Shown piece after piece: positions 17,141-26,506 of a stretch of 64,000 nt of DNA. This stretch comes from an uncultured Bacteroidales bacterium. Lineage in GTDB: Bacteria > Bacteroidota > Bacteroidia > Bacteroidales > UBA932. Location: contig UQYV01000015.1 of NCBI GenBank assembly GCA_900545245.1, positions 6,745-70,744 of the forward strand, read 5' to 3'. How positions within the stretch are numbered: the first letter of the stretch is position 1; the number at the start of each line of letters is the position of its first letter. The position numbers and the translations under genes were made by a program. The notes under the pieces are model-generated. The model was not told where the DNA came from and ran no database searches. It was given only the letters and a program-made list of their open reading frames with translations.

Positions 17141-17958
17141 CAGTCCATTTCGCCGGTCTTGGAAGAATTATTAGGCCCCTTGATAATTCCACGTGTAGAC
17201 TTCCGTATGAAAGTAAGGATTGTAGACTTCTCCTCGCAGTCCGGGAAACCTATTTCTATCTTGTCAAGCGCATCGCTGACATTCATCCCGGAGTTGTAGA
17301 TCATGTCGTACATATCCTTGATGTTGCGGATCTGGTCGGATGTGAATCCTCTCCTGCGGAGTCCCACGAGGTTCACTCCGGCGTAGGTGAGAGGGTCGCG
17401 TCCGCAGAGAACATAAGGCGGAATATCCTTGTTGATTTTGGAGCCGCCGCCAACCATAGCGTGCTTTCCGATTTTCGAGAACTGATGAGCCACAGTGCTT
17501 CCTCCAAGTATTGCCCAGTCATCGACATCAGTCTCACCTGCGATGCCCACATAACTTACGAGAATGCAGTGTTCTCCGACGGTGCAGTCGTGTGCCACGT
17601 GGCAGTAGGACATCAAGAGGGTGTTGCTGCCCACTTTGGTCACTCCCTTGCCGCTGGCCTTGGTACCCCTGTTGATGGTGGCGCACTCACGAACAGTCAC
17701 ATTGTCACCGAGTTCCACATAAGTCACCTCTCCGTCAAACTTCAGGTCCTGAGGGATAGCTCCCACAACGGCTCCGGGGAAAATGCTGCAATTCTTTCCC
17801 ATTCTGACATAATTGAAAATTGTGGCGTGGGGAAGAATCTTGCAGCCGTCTCCAATCTCGACGAACTCGTCAACATAGGCATAAGGGCCGATTTCCACAT
17901 TGTCACCAATCTTTGCATTCGGATGAACGCAGGCAAGAGGATGAATAGTTGTGCTCAT
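17140..17958 (-). CDS. lpxA: Acyl-ACP:UDP-GlcNAc O-acyltransferase LpxA
   Basis: 272 residues. LpxA puts the 3-hydroxyacyl chain on O3 of UDP-GlcNAc, the first step of lipid A synthesis. A left-handed beta-helix of hexapeptide repeats runs from about residue 3 (HPLACVHPNAKIGDNVEIGPYAY, cited in parts) to about 185. The catalytic His is in CHVAHDC (about 119-125). The C-terminal helical region begins near GLRRRGFTSDQI (about 198-209). It follows lpxC after an 8-bp gap and overlaps the WbqC-like gene by one base. Confidence 0.97.
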   Translation of the reverse strand: MSTTIHPLACVHPNAKIGDNVEIGPYAYVDEFVEIGDGCKILPHATIFNYVRMGKNCSIFPGAVVGAIPQDLKFDGEVTYVELGDNVTVRECATINRGTKASGKGVTKVGSNTLLMSYCHVAHDCTVGEHCILVSYVGIAGETDVDDWAILGGSTVAHQFSKIGKHAMVGGGSKINKDIPPYVLCGRDPLTYAGVNLVGLRRRGFTSDQIRNIKDMYDMIYNSGMNVSDALDKIEIGFPDCEEKSTILTFIRKSTRGIIKGPNNSSKTGEMD

Positions 17959-17966
17959 ATCTTTTT

Positions 17967-18869
17967 CTATTTTATTTTTTCTCTGACCATCTTGGCGACA
18001 GCCGTATTGATTGTATGCCCTGATTTATATGCCGTCACCTTGGCCTGCAGGAAGCCTCCCGTCAGACGCAGGTCTCCGATGAGGTCAAGCAGCTTGTGAC
18101 GAGCGCACTCGTTGTCGAAATGCAGCGACTCGTTGAGGTAACCGTCCTTGACTTTAAGTTCCGGTTTGCCTATGTGGCTGCAGACGTTTTTGAGCTGCTC
18201 AACAGTAATCGGATGTTCCACAATCACCAGAGCATTGTCCACGTCGCCTCCCTTGATGAGATTGTTCGCAAGCAGATACTCCACTTCGTGAAAAAAGCAG
18301 AAGGTGCGGCAGGCACTGATCTCGCGGATGTAGTCCGTTCCTGCATCGAACCTTGCGCTCTGAACTCCGAGAACACGGGAGTTGAAGTCGATCGTGATGT
18401 CGTAGCTGAACGTGTCGGCAGGTTCAATCCTGAGGAATGCTCCAGTTTCCGGATTCTTGTATTCAACAGTCTCTTTAAGAGTTACATAGTGTCTTGGTGC
18501 ATCCTGTTCCGCCAGCCCATCAGGAGCGATTGCTTCCACATATGGCTTTGCGCTTCCGTCAAGAATAGGAACTTCGGCGCTATCGATGTCCACAAGAACA
18601 TTGTCGACTCCGAGACCAGTGAGTGCCGAAAGAAGGTGCTCTATTGTCCCTACAGTGGCCTCTCCGGAGGAAATGGTCGTACTGCGTGCCGTCGATGACA
18701 CATTCTCCGCGAGTGCATCGATCGTTGCGTCAGGTCCGATGTCCGTTCTTACGAAACGTATTCCCGTGTTTACTGGTGCCGGTTTCAATGTCATCGTCAC
18801 CGGCCGCCCACTGTGCAGGCCCTTGCCACTGAAGGCATACTCTCTTTTAAGTGTATTTTGTTTCTTCAT
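17967..18869 (-). CDS. lpxC: UDP-3-O-acyl-GlcNAc deacetylase LpxC, not fused to FabZ
   Basis: 300 residues. LpxC is the zinc deacetylase that commits the cell to lipid A synthesis. It starts LKREYAFSGKGLHSGRPVTM, whose GxGLHSG loop is diagnostic. The zinc ligands are the His in GTIEHLLSAL (about 75) and the His and Asp in RHKLLDLIGD (about 260-269). Most Bacteroidetes homologues I know are LpxC-FabZ fusions of about 460 residues. Here the reading frame stops after the deacetylase domain and lpxA starts 8 bp later, so the dehydratase half is absent. The unfused form is itself a complete LpxC. Confidence 0.96.
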   Translation of the reverse strand: MKKQNTLKREYAFSGKGLHSGRPVTMTLKPAPVNTGIRFVRTDIGPDATIDALAENVSSTARSTTISSGEATVGTIEHLLSALTGLGVDNVLVDIDSAEVPILDGSAKPYVEAIAPDGLAEQDAPRHYVTLKETVEYKNPETGAFLRIEPADTFSYDITIDFNSRVLGVQSARFDAGTDYIREISACRTFCFFHEVEYLLANNLIKGGDVDNALVIVEHPITVEQLKNVCSHIGKPELKVKDGYLNESLHFDNECARHKLLDLIGDLRLTGGFLQAKVTAYKSGHTINTAVAKMVREKIK

Positions 18870-18897
18870 CTAATTCTCTTTTAACAATTTCGGGGCG

Positions 18898-18905
18898 CAA
18901 AGGTA
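18898..18905 (-). promoter_or_regulatory. Candidate -7 element upstream of lpxC
   Basis: On the minus strand TACCTTTG followed by C is a textbook Bacteroidetes -7 element, 28 bp before the lpxC ATG. The region 19-21 bp upstream is AT-rich without a clear TTTG. It sits inside the 100-bp gap between lpxD and lpxC and could give lpxC-lpxA its own start. Confidence 0.5.
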
Positions 18906-18969
18906 AGCAAAAATTTTTATTCGTTTTCTCGTGATTCCTGCCCTTGCTCCAAATGCTGAATCGTCGCAC

Positions 18970-19965
18970 CTATTTGTCACCCTTTCCGTTTCTTCTGAAG
19001 ATTGCATAGCCCCTAAGGAACTCCCTATGCGGGATTGCCGGAGTTCCGAAGAGCACCTCTCCTTCCTTCTTCAGATTGCCTATGAGACCGGTCTGTGCCC
19101 CGAGAGTCGTGTGCGAAGGAACCTTCAGCCCGTTCGCGATGCCTGCCTGTCCTGCGAAGATGCAGTGCTCGCCGACCTTCGTAGAACCGGCGATTCCTAC
19201 CATCGCGCTCATAACCGTGTTCTCGCCGACCTCCACGTTATGTGCAATCTGGCAGAGATTGTCGATCTTTACGCCTTTATGTATGATGGTTGAACCCATT
19301 TGGGACTTGTCAACGCAGGTGTTCGCGCCGATTTCGACGTTATCCTCGATGATGACGTTTCCTGTATGTTCGATTTTTCTGTATGTCCCGTCCTCAAGCG
19401 GCGCGAAGCCGAACCCGTCTGCCCCGATGACCGCGTTGGCGTGGATAATCACATTGTTTCCGATGACCATCCCCGGATAAATCTTCACCCCCGGATAGAG
19501 GATGCAGTTTTTTCCGACGATCGCTCCGTCACCGATGTACACCTGTTCGTAAACCTTCGTGAAATCGCCGACCTTCGCCTTTTTTCCTATATATGCGAAA
19601 TCGCCGACGTAAACCTTCCTGCCCACTTTCGATGAAAACGCAATGCGGCAATACCGTCCGCGATGACGGAAATATTTCTTCTTCTGGGCTGTGACGTATT
19701 CGAGAAGCAGGGCTACTGCCGAATATGCATCGTCGACCCTCACGAGAGTCGCGCTGACCGGCCTTTTCGGCTCGAATGTCTTATTTGCTATGATTATTGT
19801 CGCCTTGCTGGCGTAGACATATTCCTCGTATTTCGGATTTGCGTAAAAAGATATCGCTCCCGGTTTTCCGCTTTCGATTCTTGCGAATGTAGTCACCGTG
19901 GCGTCTTTGTCCCCTTCGACTTCTCCGCTCAATATTTCTGCTATCTTTCCTGCTGTCAATTCCAT
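18970..19965 (-). CDS. lpxD: UDP-3-O-acylglucosamine N-acyltransferase LpxD
   Basis: 331 residues. LpxD adds the second hydroxyacyl chain, at N2, in lipid A synthesis. The N-terminal domain (about 1-95, with the GAISFYANPKYEEYVY stretch) binds uridine. Hexapeptide repeats then form a beta-helix from about residue 105. The catalytic His is in CQIAHNVEVG (about 236). The C-terminus is a short helix (EFLRGYAIFRR). Gene order lpxD-lpxC-lpxA on one strand matches the usual Bacteroidetes lipid A block. Confidence 0.96.
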   Translation of the reverse strand: MELTAGKIAEILSGEVEGDKDATVTTFARIESGKPGAISFYANPKYEEYVYASKATIIIANKTFEPKRPVSATLVRVDDAYSAVALLLEYVTAQKKKYFRHRGRYCRIAFSSKVGRKVYVGDFAYIGKKAKVGDFTKVYEQVYIGDGAIVGKNCILYPGVKIYPGMVIGNNVIIHANAVIGADGFGFAPLEDGTYRKIEHTGNVIIEDNVEIGANTCVDKSQMGSTIIHKGVKIDNLCQIAHNVEVGENTVMSAMVGIAGSTKVGEHCIFAGQAGIANGLKVPSHTTLGAQTGLIGNLKKEGEVLFGTPAIPHREFLRGYAIFRRNGKGDK

Positions 19966-20000
19966 AAGCAGTCTTTTGTTTTAATCCTGTTTTAAAAATA

Positions 20001-20032
20001 TTTGCAAAGGTAATACATTTTTCCTACCTTTG
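20001..20032 (+). promoter_or_regulatory. Promoter of rimP-nusA-infB
   Basis: TTTG (20001-20004), 20 nt, then TACCTTTG (20025-20032) and C is a near-perfect Bacteroidetes promoter about 70 bp before the rimP ATG. The minus strand of the same stretch contains another TACCTTTG (20012-20005) pointing toward lpxD, so divergent promoters may overlap here. Confidence 0.75.
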
Positions 20033-20101
20033 CCGCCGTGAGAGAGAAAGGGGACGTCGAGTTCCCTTTTTTCATGCTCCGAACTCATTAAATTTGTTGA
20101 A

Positions 20102-20569
20102 ATGAAAATTTCAGAGATTATAGATGCAGTGGGGGACGCCATTGTTGCACGGAAATGCTTCATTGTTGAAATAAATGTTTCGAAAGACAATGATGTCGAG
20201 ATTGTAATTGAGTCAGAAGATTCAAACGTTGTTCTGGACGACTGCGTGGAAATCAGCCACAGGTTTGAGGAATGCTTCGACAGGTCGGTTGAGGACTATT
20301 CGCTGACGGTGACCTCGGCCGGGCTTGATCAGCCGTTCAAGGTGCTGAAACAATATCGGAAGGCCGTGGGGACGCAGGTGGAAGCGGCGCTTAAGGGTGG
20401 AAGAAAGTTCGTTGCTGAACTTGTCGGGGCGGACGAAAACGCTGTGACGCTGAAATATACGCTGCGCGAAGCCGTCGAGGGCAAGAAGAAAAAGGAACTC
20501 GTGGAGCATTGCGACAGCTTCGGGTATGATGAGCTGAACTATGTCCGTCCGCACATTGATTTTAAGTAA
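20102..20569 (+). CDS. rimP: Ribosome maturation factor RimP
   Basis: 155 residues. RimP assists 30S subunit maturation. The N-terminal domain (about 1-80) carries DNDVEIVIESED, LDDCVEISHRFEECFD and the family-typical YSLTVTSAGLDQPFK (SPGL-like motif, here SAGL). The C-terminal domain has KGGRKFVAELVGAD. The setting immediately before nusA and infB is the conserved bacterial order. Spacing to nusA is 21 bp. Confidence 0.94.
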   Translation: MKISEIIDAVGDAIVARKCFIVEINVSKDNDVEIVIESEDSNVVLDDCVEISHRFEECFDRSVEDYSLTVTSAGLDQPFKVLKQYRKAVGTQVEAALKGGRKFVAELVGADENAVTLKYTLREAVEGKKKKELVEHCDSFGYDELNYVRPHIDFK

Positions 20570-20590
20570 TAAAATAAGTATATATATAAT

Positions 20591-21835
20591 ATGGAAAAGA
20601 TTGAACTGAAGGACGCTTTTGCGGAATTTAAGAATCAGAAGAACATCGACCGCCCTACGATGATGGGTGTGCTTGAGGACGTGTTCAGAACCCAGATTGC
20701 CAAGGTCTATGGCGATGCTGACAACTTCGACGTCATCATCAACATCGACAAGGGAGACTGCGAGATTTACTGGAACAGGGAAGTCGTCGAGAATGTGGAG
20801 GATCCGAACAAGCAGATTTCGCTTGAGGAGGTGAACGCCAACGGCGACGACTACGAGATAGGCGAGACCTTCGCGAAGAAAATCGAGATGAAGGACTTCG
20901 GCCGCAGGGGTATCCTCAATATCAGGCAGAATCTTCAGGGCCGAATCATGGACCTCGAGAAGGCCAATCTTTATAATAAATATAAGGATATGGTCGGACA
21001 GCTCTTCTCCGGAGAGGTTCATCAGACATGGGCTAAGGAGGTTATTCTCCTTGACGACGAGGGCAATGAATTGAAACTTCCGAAGATGGAACAGATTCCT
21101 GGCGAGCACTTCAAGAAGGGTGACTCCGTGAAGGCCATCATCAAGTCCGTGGAGATGAGGAACACGACTCCGATTATCACGCTTTCGCGCGTTTCCGACG
21201 AGTTCCTTGCGAAACTCTTCGAGGCGGAGGTTCCGGAGATTTACGACGGTCTCATCACCATCAAGAAGGTTGTGCGTGTCCCTGGGCAGAGGGCGAAAGT
21301 TGCCGTAGAGTCGTATGACGACAGAATTGACCCGATCGGAGCATGCATCGGCGTGAAAGGCTCCCGCATCATCGGAATCGTCCGCGAGCTCCGCAACGAG
21401 AACATCGATGTCATCCAGTGGACTTCCAACACCCAGCTTCTCATCACCCGTGCGCTTGCTCCTGCAAAGATTTCTTCAATTGTCAACGGAGAGGACGGGA
21501 AAATCAAGGTCTATATGCTTCCAGAAGAGGTTACAAAGGGTATCGGTCGCGGTGGCGTGAACATCCGTCTTGCCGGAATGCTTGTGGGTAAGGAGATTGA
21601 GGTCTGGAGAGAGACTCCGAAGGTGGATCTTGAGGAAGACGAGGAAGAGGATGTTCTTCTGGACGAGTTCGACAACGAGATTGATCAGTGGATCATCGAC
21701 AAACTCAAGTCAATTGGCTGCGACACCGCCAAGAGCGTGCTTGCCATCGAGCCGGAAGACCTTGCGAAGAGGGCGGATCTTGATGACGAGACCGTGGAGG
21801 ACGTTCGCCGCATCCTGAGCGCCGAGTTCGAATAG
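20591..21835 (+). CDS. nusA: Transcription termination/antitermination factor NusA
   Basis: 414 residues. The NusA N-terminal RNA polymerase-binding domain (about 1-125) is followed by an S1 domain (about 135-200, GQLFSGEVHQ) and two KH domains. These include the signature DPIGACIGVKGSRI (about 248-261) and GRGGVNIRLAGML (about 317-329). A helix-hairpin-helix-like acidic tail ends the protein (IDKLKSIGCDTAKSVL, about 366-400). It is shorter than E. coli NusA (495) because it lacks the duplicated acidic repeats. NusA modulates pausing and termination on RNA polymerase. Confidence 0.97.
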   Translation: MEKIELKDAFAEFKNQKNIDRPTMMGVLEDVFRTQIAKVYGDADNFDVIINIDKGDCEIYWNREVVENVEDPNKQISLEEVNANGDDYEIGETFAKKIEMKDFGRRGILNIRQNLQGRIMDLEKANLYNKYKDMVGQLFSGEVHQTWAKEVILLDDEGNELKLPKMEQIPGEHFKKGDSVKAIIKSVEMRNTTPIITLSRVSDEFLAKLFEAEVPEIYDGLITIKKVVRVPGQRAKVAVESYDDRIDPIGACIGVKGSRIIGIVRELRNENIDVIQWTSNTQLLITRALAPAKISSIVNGEDGKIKVYMLPEEVTKGIGRGGVNIRLAGMLVGKEIEVWRETPKVDLEEDEEEDVLLDEFDNEIDQWIIDKLKSIGCDTAKSVLAIEPEDLAKRADLDDETVEDVRRILSAEFE

Positions 21836-21921
21836 GTCTGCGGCTGTCTGCCCGGCGGATGTCCGGGCTTGTCCGCGGCAGGATACAAGTGAATGGAAGG
21901 AATAAACTATAAGGGGATTAT

Positions 21922-24855
21922 ATGGCAGAAATCAGATTAAGTAAAATTGCAAGACAGTTCAATATCGGGCTGGGAACGCTCATCGATTTCCTGAACGGGA
22001 AGGGAGCAAACATCACTTCAAGCGATCCGAATGCCAAGATTTCGGATGAGTTCATGCCGGCTGTGGAGGCCAAGTTCGGAGGAGACCTCGCTGCAAAGCA
22101 GGATTCCGAGAAGGTTGCCACCAAGCTCAAGGAAATGATTGACGTTTCCAAGAAGAAGCCTTCTTCCGAAGAGGACGAGGCGGAGAAAGAGGTTATCATC
22201 AAGACAACGTCCATCGCGGCGACTCAGGAAAAGCCTGTGGTCGCGCAAAAGCCTGTTGAGGCGCCTGTCCTCGAGAAACAGCCGGAACCGGTTGTGGAGG
22301 AAACTCCGGCACCCGTGGCAGTCGCACCTGTGGAGGCTCCTGCCGAGAAGGTTGTGGAGACTCCGGTTGTCGCATCTGCTCCGGTGGAAGAAGAGATCGC
22401 GCCTTCAGCTCCGGAAAAGCCGGCTGAGGAAGAGTCGCAGAAGCCTGAGCGGGAAAGCTTCGGACCGAAGATTATAGACAAGATTGACCTTGACAGCATA
22501 GGAAAGAAGAAGCCGGTTGTTGAGGAAAAGCCTGCGGAGCCGGAAGCACCGGAGACACAGGAAACGGTCGCAGAATCCCCGGCGGCCGAGCCTGTCAAAC
22601 CGGTTGAGGAACAGCCTGTCAGGAAGGAACCTCGCGAGGCCGTGATTGAGGTCGAGAAACTTGCCGGACCGAAGGTTATGGGTAAAGTAGATCTGAGCAA
22701 GTTCGAGACTCCGAAAAAGAAGGGCAAGAGAGAAAGAATCAAACCGGGACAGAGCCAGAAGGTCGACGTCACCAAGATAAACGCTTCCAACAATCAGTCG
22801 AAGGGCGGAAACGGCGGCGGAAAGAACGGCGGCGGGTTCGGCAAGGACGGCAAACGGAATGACAGCAACGGCGGCGGAAAGGGCCGCAACCGCGGAAAGG
22901 ACAGGTTCCGGCCGGCTATGACCGAGGCCGAGACCGAGGAGATGCAGAAGGAAATCCAAAAGCAGATCAAAGAGACCTACGCCCGCATGAATGAGGGTAA
23001 GGGCAAGAACAATTTCGGCGCAAAACACAGAAAGGAGAAGAGGGAGGCCGCCGCTGACAGGCTCCAGGAGGAGATCCAACAGCAGGAACTCGACAAGAAG
23101 GTCCTGAAAGTCACGGAGTTCGTGACGGTAAACGACCTCGCGACCCTTATGAACAATACTCCTGTCACCAAGGTCATCGCGGCATGTATGAGCCTCGGTC
23201 TCATGGTGTCAATCAATCAGCGCCTCGATGCGGAAACCCTCGTGCTCGTCGCAGAAGAGTTCGGCTATGAGGTCGAGTTCGTGACCGCCAACCTTACGGA
23301 GGAAATCAATTCCGAGGAGGAGACCGACAAGCCGGAGGATCTCGTGCCGAGACCTCCTGTGATTACGGTCATGGGACACGTCGACCACGGAAAGACATCC
23401 CTGCTCGACTACATCAGAAAGGCTAACGTGATTGCCGGCGAGGCCGGAGGAATCACCCAGCACATCGGTGCCTACAACGTGAAGCTCCCGAGCGGCCGCA
23501 GGATTACATTCCTCGACACCCCGGGACATGAGGCCTTCACGGCTATGCGTGCCCGAGGCGCGAAGATGACCGACCTTGCCATCATCATCATTGCTGCCGA
23601 CGATGCGATAATGCCGCAGACTGTCGAGGCTATCAGCCACGCTCAGGCGGCCGGCGTTCCGATGGTGTTTGCAATCAATAAGATAGACAAGCCGGGAGCC
23701 AATCCGGACAAGATTCGTGAGCAACTCTCGAACATGAACATACTCGTCGAGGACTGGGGTGGAAAGTACCAGTGCCAGGAAATCTCGGCGAAGAAGGGAA
23801 TCAACGTGGACCTGCTTCTCGACAAGGTGCTCCTCGAGGCCGATATGCTTGACCTCAAGGCTAATCCGAACCGCAGGGCTACCGGTGCCGTCATCGAGTC
23901 TTCTCTTGACAAGGGCCGCGGCTATCTTGCCACCGTACTCGTCCAGAACGGCACGATGCGCGTCGGTGACGTGATGCTTTCCGGCTGCTACACGGGTCGT
24001 GTGAAGGCTATGTTCAACGAGCGCGGTCAGAAAGTTGACGAGGCCGGACCTTCCACTCCTGTTTCAGTCCTCGGACTCAACGGAGCTCCGACTGCGGGTG
24101 AAACCTTCAACATTATGGCCGACGAGCGCGAGGCTAAGGAAATAGCCAACAAGCGCGAGCAGCTCATCCGCATTCAGGGCATCAAGACCCAGAAGCACAT
24201 GACTCTCGAGGAAATCGGACGCCGTATTGCCATCGGCAACTTCAAGGAACTCAATGTCATCGTCAAGGGTGATGTGGACGGCTCTGTGGAGGCGTTGTCC
24301 GACTCGCTCATCAAACTCTCAACCGAGGAGGTGCGCGTGAACGTGATTCACAAGGCTGTCGGTGCCATTTCCGAATCAGATGTGCTCCTTGCTGCGGCTT
24401 CAGACGCCGTCATTATAGGCTTCCAGGTTCGTCCTTCGACCGGTGCGCGTAAGCTTGCCGAGAAGGAGGAAATCGAAATCCGTCTCTACTCTGTCATCTA
24501 CGACGCTATCAACGAGGTCAAGGATGGTATCGAGGGCATGCTTGCTCCGGAGGAGAAAGAAGAGATTACAGCCACGGCCGAAGTGCTTGAGACATTCAAG
24601 ATTTCAAAGGTCGGAACCATCGCCGGCGCGATTGTCCGCGAGGGCAAGCTCCAGCGCACTTCCAAGATTCGTGTCATCCGTGACGGCATCGTTGTCTACA
24701 CCGGAGAACTCGGCTCCCTCAAGAGGTTCAAGGACGATGTCAAGGAGGTTGTTTCCGGCCAGGACTGCGGTCTGAACATCTTGAACTACAACGATATCAA
24801 GGTTGGGGATATAGTTGAGGCCTATCAGGTCGTCGAAGTAAAGCGTACATTGTGA
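21922..24855 (+). CDS. infB: Translation initiation factor IF-2
   Basis: 977 residues. The IF2_N module is at about 1-50 (IRLSKIARQFNIGLGTLIDFL). A long low-complexity linker rich in Pro, Glu, Val and Ala follows (about 80-265), then a Gly/Lys/Asn-rich basic stretch (about 285-335). A second IF2_N-type module is at about 395-450. The GTPase domain is next, with G1 GHVDHGKTS (about 485), G3 DTPGHEAF (about 532) and G4 NKID (about 587), and domains II-IV complete the protein. IF-2 delivers fMet-tRNA to the 30S subunit. Its stop overlaps the start of the next gene by 4 bp (GTGA). Confidence 0.98.
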   Translation: MAEIRLSKIARQFNIGLGTLIDFLNGKGANITSSDPNAKISDEFMPAVEAKFGGDLAAKQDSEKVATKLKEMIDVSKKKPSSEEDEAEKEVIIKTTSIAATQEKPVVAQKPVEAPVLEKQPEPVVEETPAPVAVAPVEAPAEKVVETPVVASAPVEEEIAPSAPEKPAEEESQKPERESFGPKIIDKIDLDSIGKKKPVVEEKPAEPEAPETQETVAESPAAEPVKPVEEQPVRKEPREAVIEVEKLAGPKVMGKVDLSKFETPKKKGKRERIKPGQSQKVDVTKINASNNQSKGGNGGGKNGGGFGKDGKRNDSNGGGKGRNRGKDRFRPAMTEAETEEMQKEIQKQIKETYARMNEGKGKNNFGAKHRKEKREAAADRLQEEIQQQELDKKVLKVTEFVTVNDLATLMNNTPVTKVIAACMSLGLMVSINQRLDAETLVLVAEEFGYEVEFVTANLTEEINSEEETDKPEDLVPRPPVITVMGHVDHGKTSLLDYIRKANVIAGEAGGITQHIGAYNVKLPSGRRITFLDTPGHEAFTAMRARGAKMTDLAIIIIAADDAIMPQTVEAISHAQAAGVPMVFAINKIDKPGANPDKIREQLSNMNILVEDWGGKYQCQEISAKKGINVDLLLDKVLLEADMLDLKANPNRRATGAVIESSLDKGRGYLATVLVQNGTMRVGDVMLSGCYTGRVKAMFNERGQKVDEAGPSTPVSVLGLNGAPTAGETFNIMADEREAKEIANKREQLIRIQGIKTQKHMTLEEIGRRIAIGNFKELNVIVKGDVDGSVEALSDSLIKLSTEEVRVNVIHKAVGAISESDVLLAAASDAVIIGFQVRPSTGARKLAEKEEIEIRLYSVIYDAINEVKDGIEGMLAPEEKEEITATAEVLETFKISKVGTIAGAIVREGKLQRTSKIRVIRDGIVVYTGELGSLKRFKDDVKEVVSGQDCGLNILNYNDIKVGDIVEAYQVVEVKRTL

Positions 24856-26426
24856 CAGAAGTTCTGATATCATTGCTCCTGCTTGTTGTCCCGCTGCATA
24901 GTCAGGCAGGGACGGCAGGCAGGAGTTTTCCTTCATTGGCGGATTTGGACGCGGTCGTACAGAACTCTGAGGCGTATGATTTGCCGAGGCTGCATCGAAT
25001 AGATTCATGTCGTGCCCTGCTTGACAGCTCTGAAATTTCCGACAGGGAGCGTTTCTTTCTGATGGAAGAAATGCGGACTTTGTACGACAAGTATAGAACG
25101 GATTCGGCAATTGTGTATGCCAGTAAAGCCCTTTCCATCGCGGAAAAGATAGGAGAACGCAGCCTGATTGACCGGTCGCTTGCCGGACTGGCCAAGGAAT
25201 TCGGTACTTCCGGACTGTACGATGAGTCTCTTGCCTTGCTTGACAGGATTGATCGCAGGGCAATGGACGAGGACTCTCTTGCTGACATGTTCAATCTCTA
25301 TTATTTCGACTACGAGTCATTGGCCAACCAGTGCCTTGAACCGGAAATGGCGAAACATTTCAGAAGGCTTTCCTGCATGTGCCGCGATTCCATACTGCTC
25401 TATCGTCCGGGATATACGGTTTTTCAGTGCGACAGGCTTCTTGCGGAAGGAAATTATAAAGCGGCCCTTGAACTTGTCCTGCCGGTCTGTGAGTCGCTGT
25501 CACCGAGCGATCCGGCGATGGGGCCCGTCGCCCTCTCAGTGTATGACATCTATTCAGCGCTCGGAATGAAGGATAAGGGGATGGACTATCTTGTGCTGTC
25601 TGCGATGTCCGACCTGCTCAATTCCAAGAAGGAGTATATAGCTTTGCAGGTACTTGCGCTCCTGCTCTATGACGAAGGAGATCTCGCGAGGGCGCAGGCC
25701 TATCTGACCCGCTCGCTCAATGACGCCGTCTTCTGTAAGGCAAGGCTCAAGGTTGACAACATTGCTCCGCTTCTGGCCCTGGTCAACGAGTCCTATATCA
25801 AAGCCAAAAGGAGAGACTCCGTGATTGTGATATCTTGTCTTATTGCGCTCTTTCCGTTTGTCATATTGCTGCTCGTGCTCGTCATGTTTCTGAAACGGCA
25901 GAGACGGCTGCTCCAGAAAGCCCGTGACGAACAGGAAAAGGCGATGGCTCTCGTTCGCGAGGCCAGTAACATTAAGAACAAGTATGTGACTCAGATGATG
26001 CTCGAATGCGTCACGAGAATCGAGCGCCTGGATGACTACCGCCTGTCCTTGAACAGAATGGCGCTGCGCGGTGAAACTGTGGCTCTAAATGAAGCGCTCA
26101 AGTCAAATGCCGTCGTCGAGCATGAGTGGACTTCCTTTTACAGCGTGTTTGACAAAACTTTCCTCTCCATCTTTCCGACGTTCGTCCATGACTTCAACGA
26201 ACTTCTCACTCCCGGTGCGAAGGTCACTCCGACTTCCTCCCAAATGCTGACGCCCGAACTTCGGATTTATGCTCTGGTCCGGCTCGGAATAGACTCTTCA
26301 GAACGCATATCATCGCTTCTCGGCTACTCCCGTTCTACAATCTACGCCTACCGCTCGCGCACTCGTCTGAAGGCTCTTGTCCCGGAGCATTTTGAGGAAA
26401 ATATCATGAAAATAGCCTCAATTTGA
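24852..26426 (+). CDS. Membrane-bound DUF6377-type regulator with TPR-like sensor and C-terminal HTH
   Basis: 524 residues from a GTG overlapping the infB stop by 4 bp. A signal/anchor segment is at about 3-18. An extracytoplasmic helical-repeat region runs from about 40 to 310, with TPR-like spacing of Ala/Leu pairs. One membrane helix (about 322-344) and a cytoplasmic coiled coil (KRQRRLLQKARDEQEKAMAL, in part) follow. The C-terminal domain has the family-like pieces FDKTFLSIFPTFVHDFNELL and the winged/LuxR-like helix LRIYALVRLGI-x-SSERISSLLGYSRSTIYAYRSR. Proteins of this layout commonly sit beside SusC/SusD loci in Bacteroidetes. Control of the downstream GH89-SusCD genes is inferred. Confidence 0.8.
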   Translation: MTEVLISLLLLVVPLHSQAGTAGRSFPSLADLDAVVQNSEAYDLPRLHRIDSCRALLDSSEISDRERFFLMEEMRTLYDKYRTDSAIVYASKALSIAEKIGERSLIDRSLAGLAKEFGTSGLYDESLALLDRIDRRAMDEDSLADMFNLYYFDYESLANQCLEPEMAKHFRRLSCMCRDSILLYRPGYTVFQCDRLLAEGNYKAALELVLPVCESLSPSDPAMGPVALSVYDIYSALGMKDKGMDYLVLSAMSDLLNSKKEYIALQVLALLLYDEGDLARAQAYLTRSLNDAVFCKARLKVDNIAPLLALVNESYIKAKRRDSVIVISCLIALFPFVILLLVLVMFLKRQRRLLQKARDEQEKAMALVREASNIKNKYVTQMMLECVTRIERLDDYRLSLNRMALRGETVALNEALKSNAVVEHEWTSFYSVFDKTFLSIFPTFVHDFNELLTPGAKVTPTSSQMLTPELRIYALVRLGIDSSERISSLLGYSRSTIYAYRSRTRLKALVPEHFEENIMKIASI

Positions 26427-26506
26427 CTTGAACAGAATTTATATTTTCTGTGCCGCGTTATTTTGTTATTCCGTTGATAATCAGATTTATAATCACATAA
26501 AAGATT

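Noticed and set aside
20222..21109. Minus-strand frame of 295 codons across rimP-nusA
   Set aside because: Spans two conserved genes in antisense; no start signals or known motifs.
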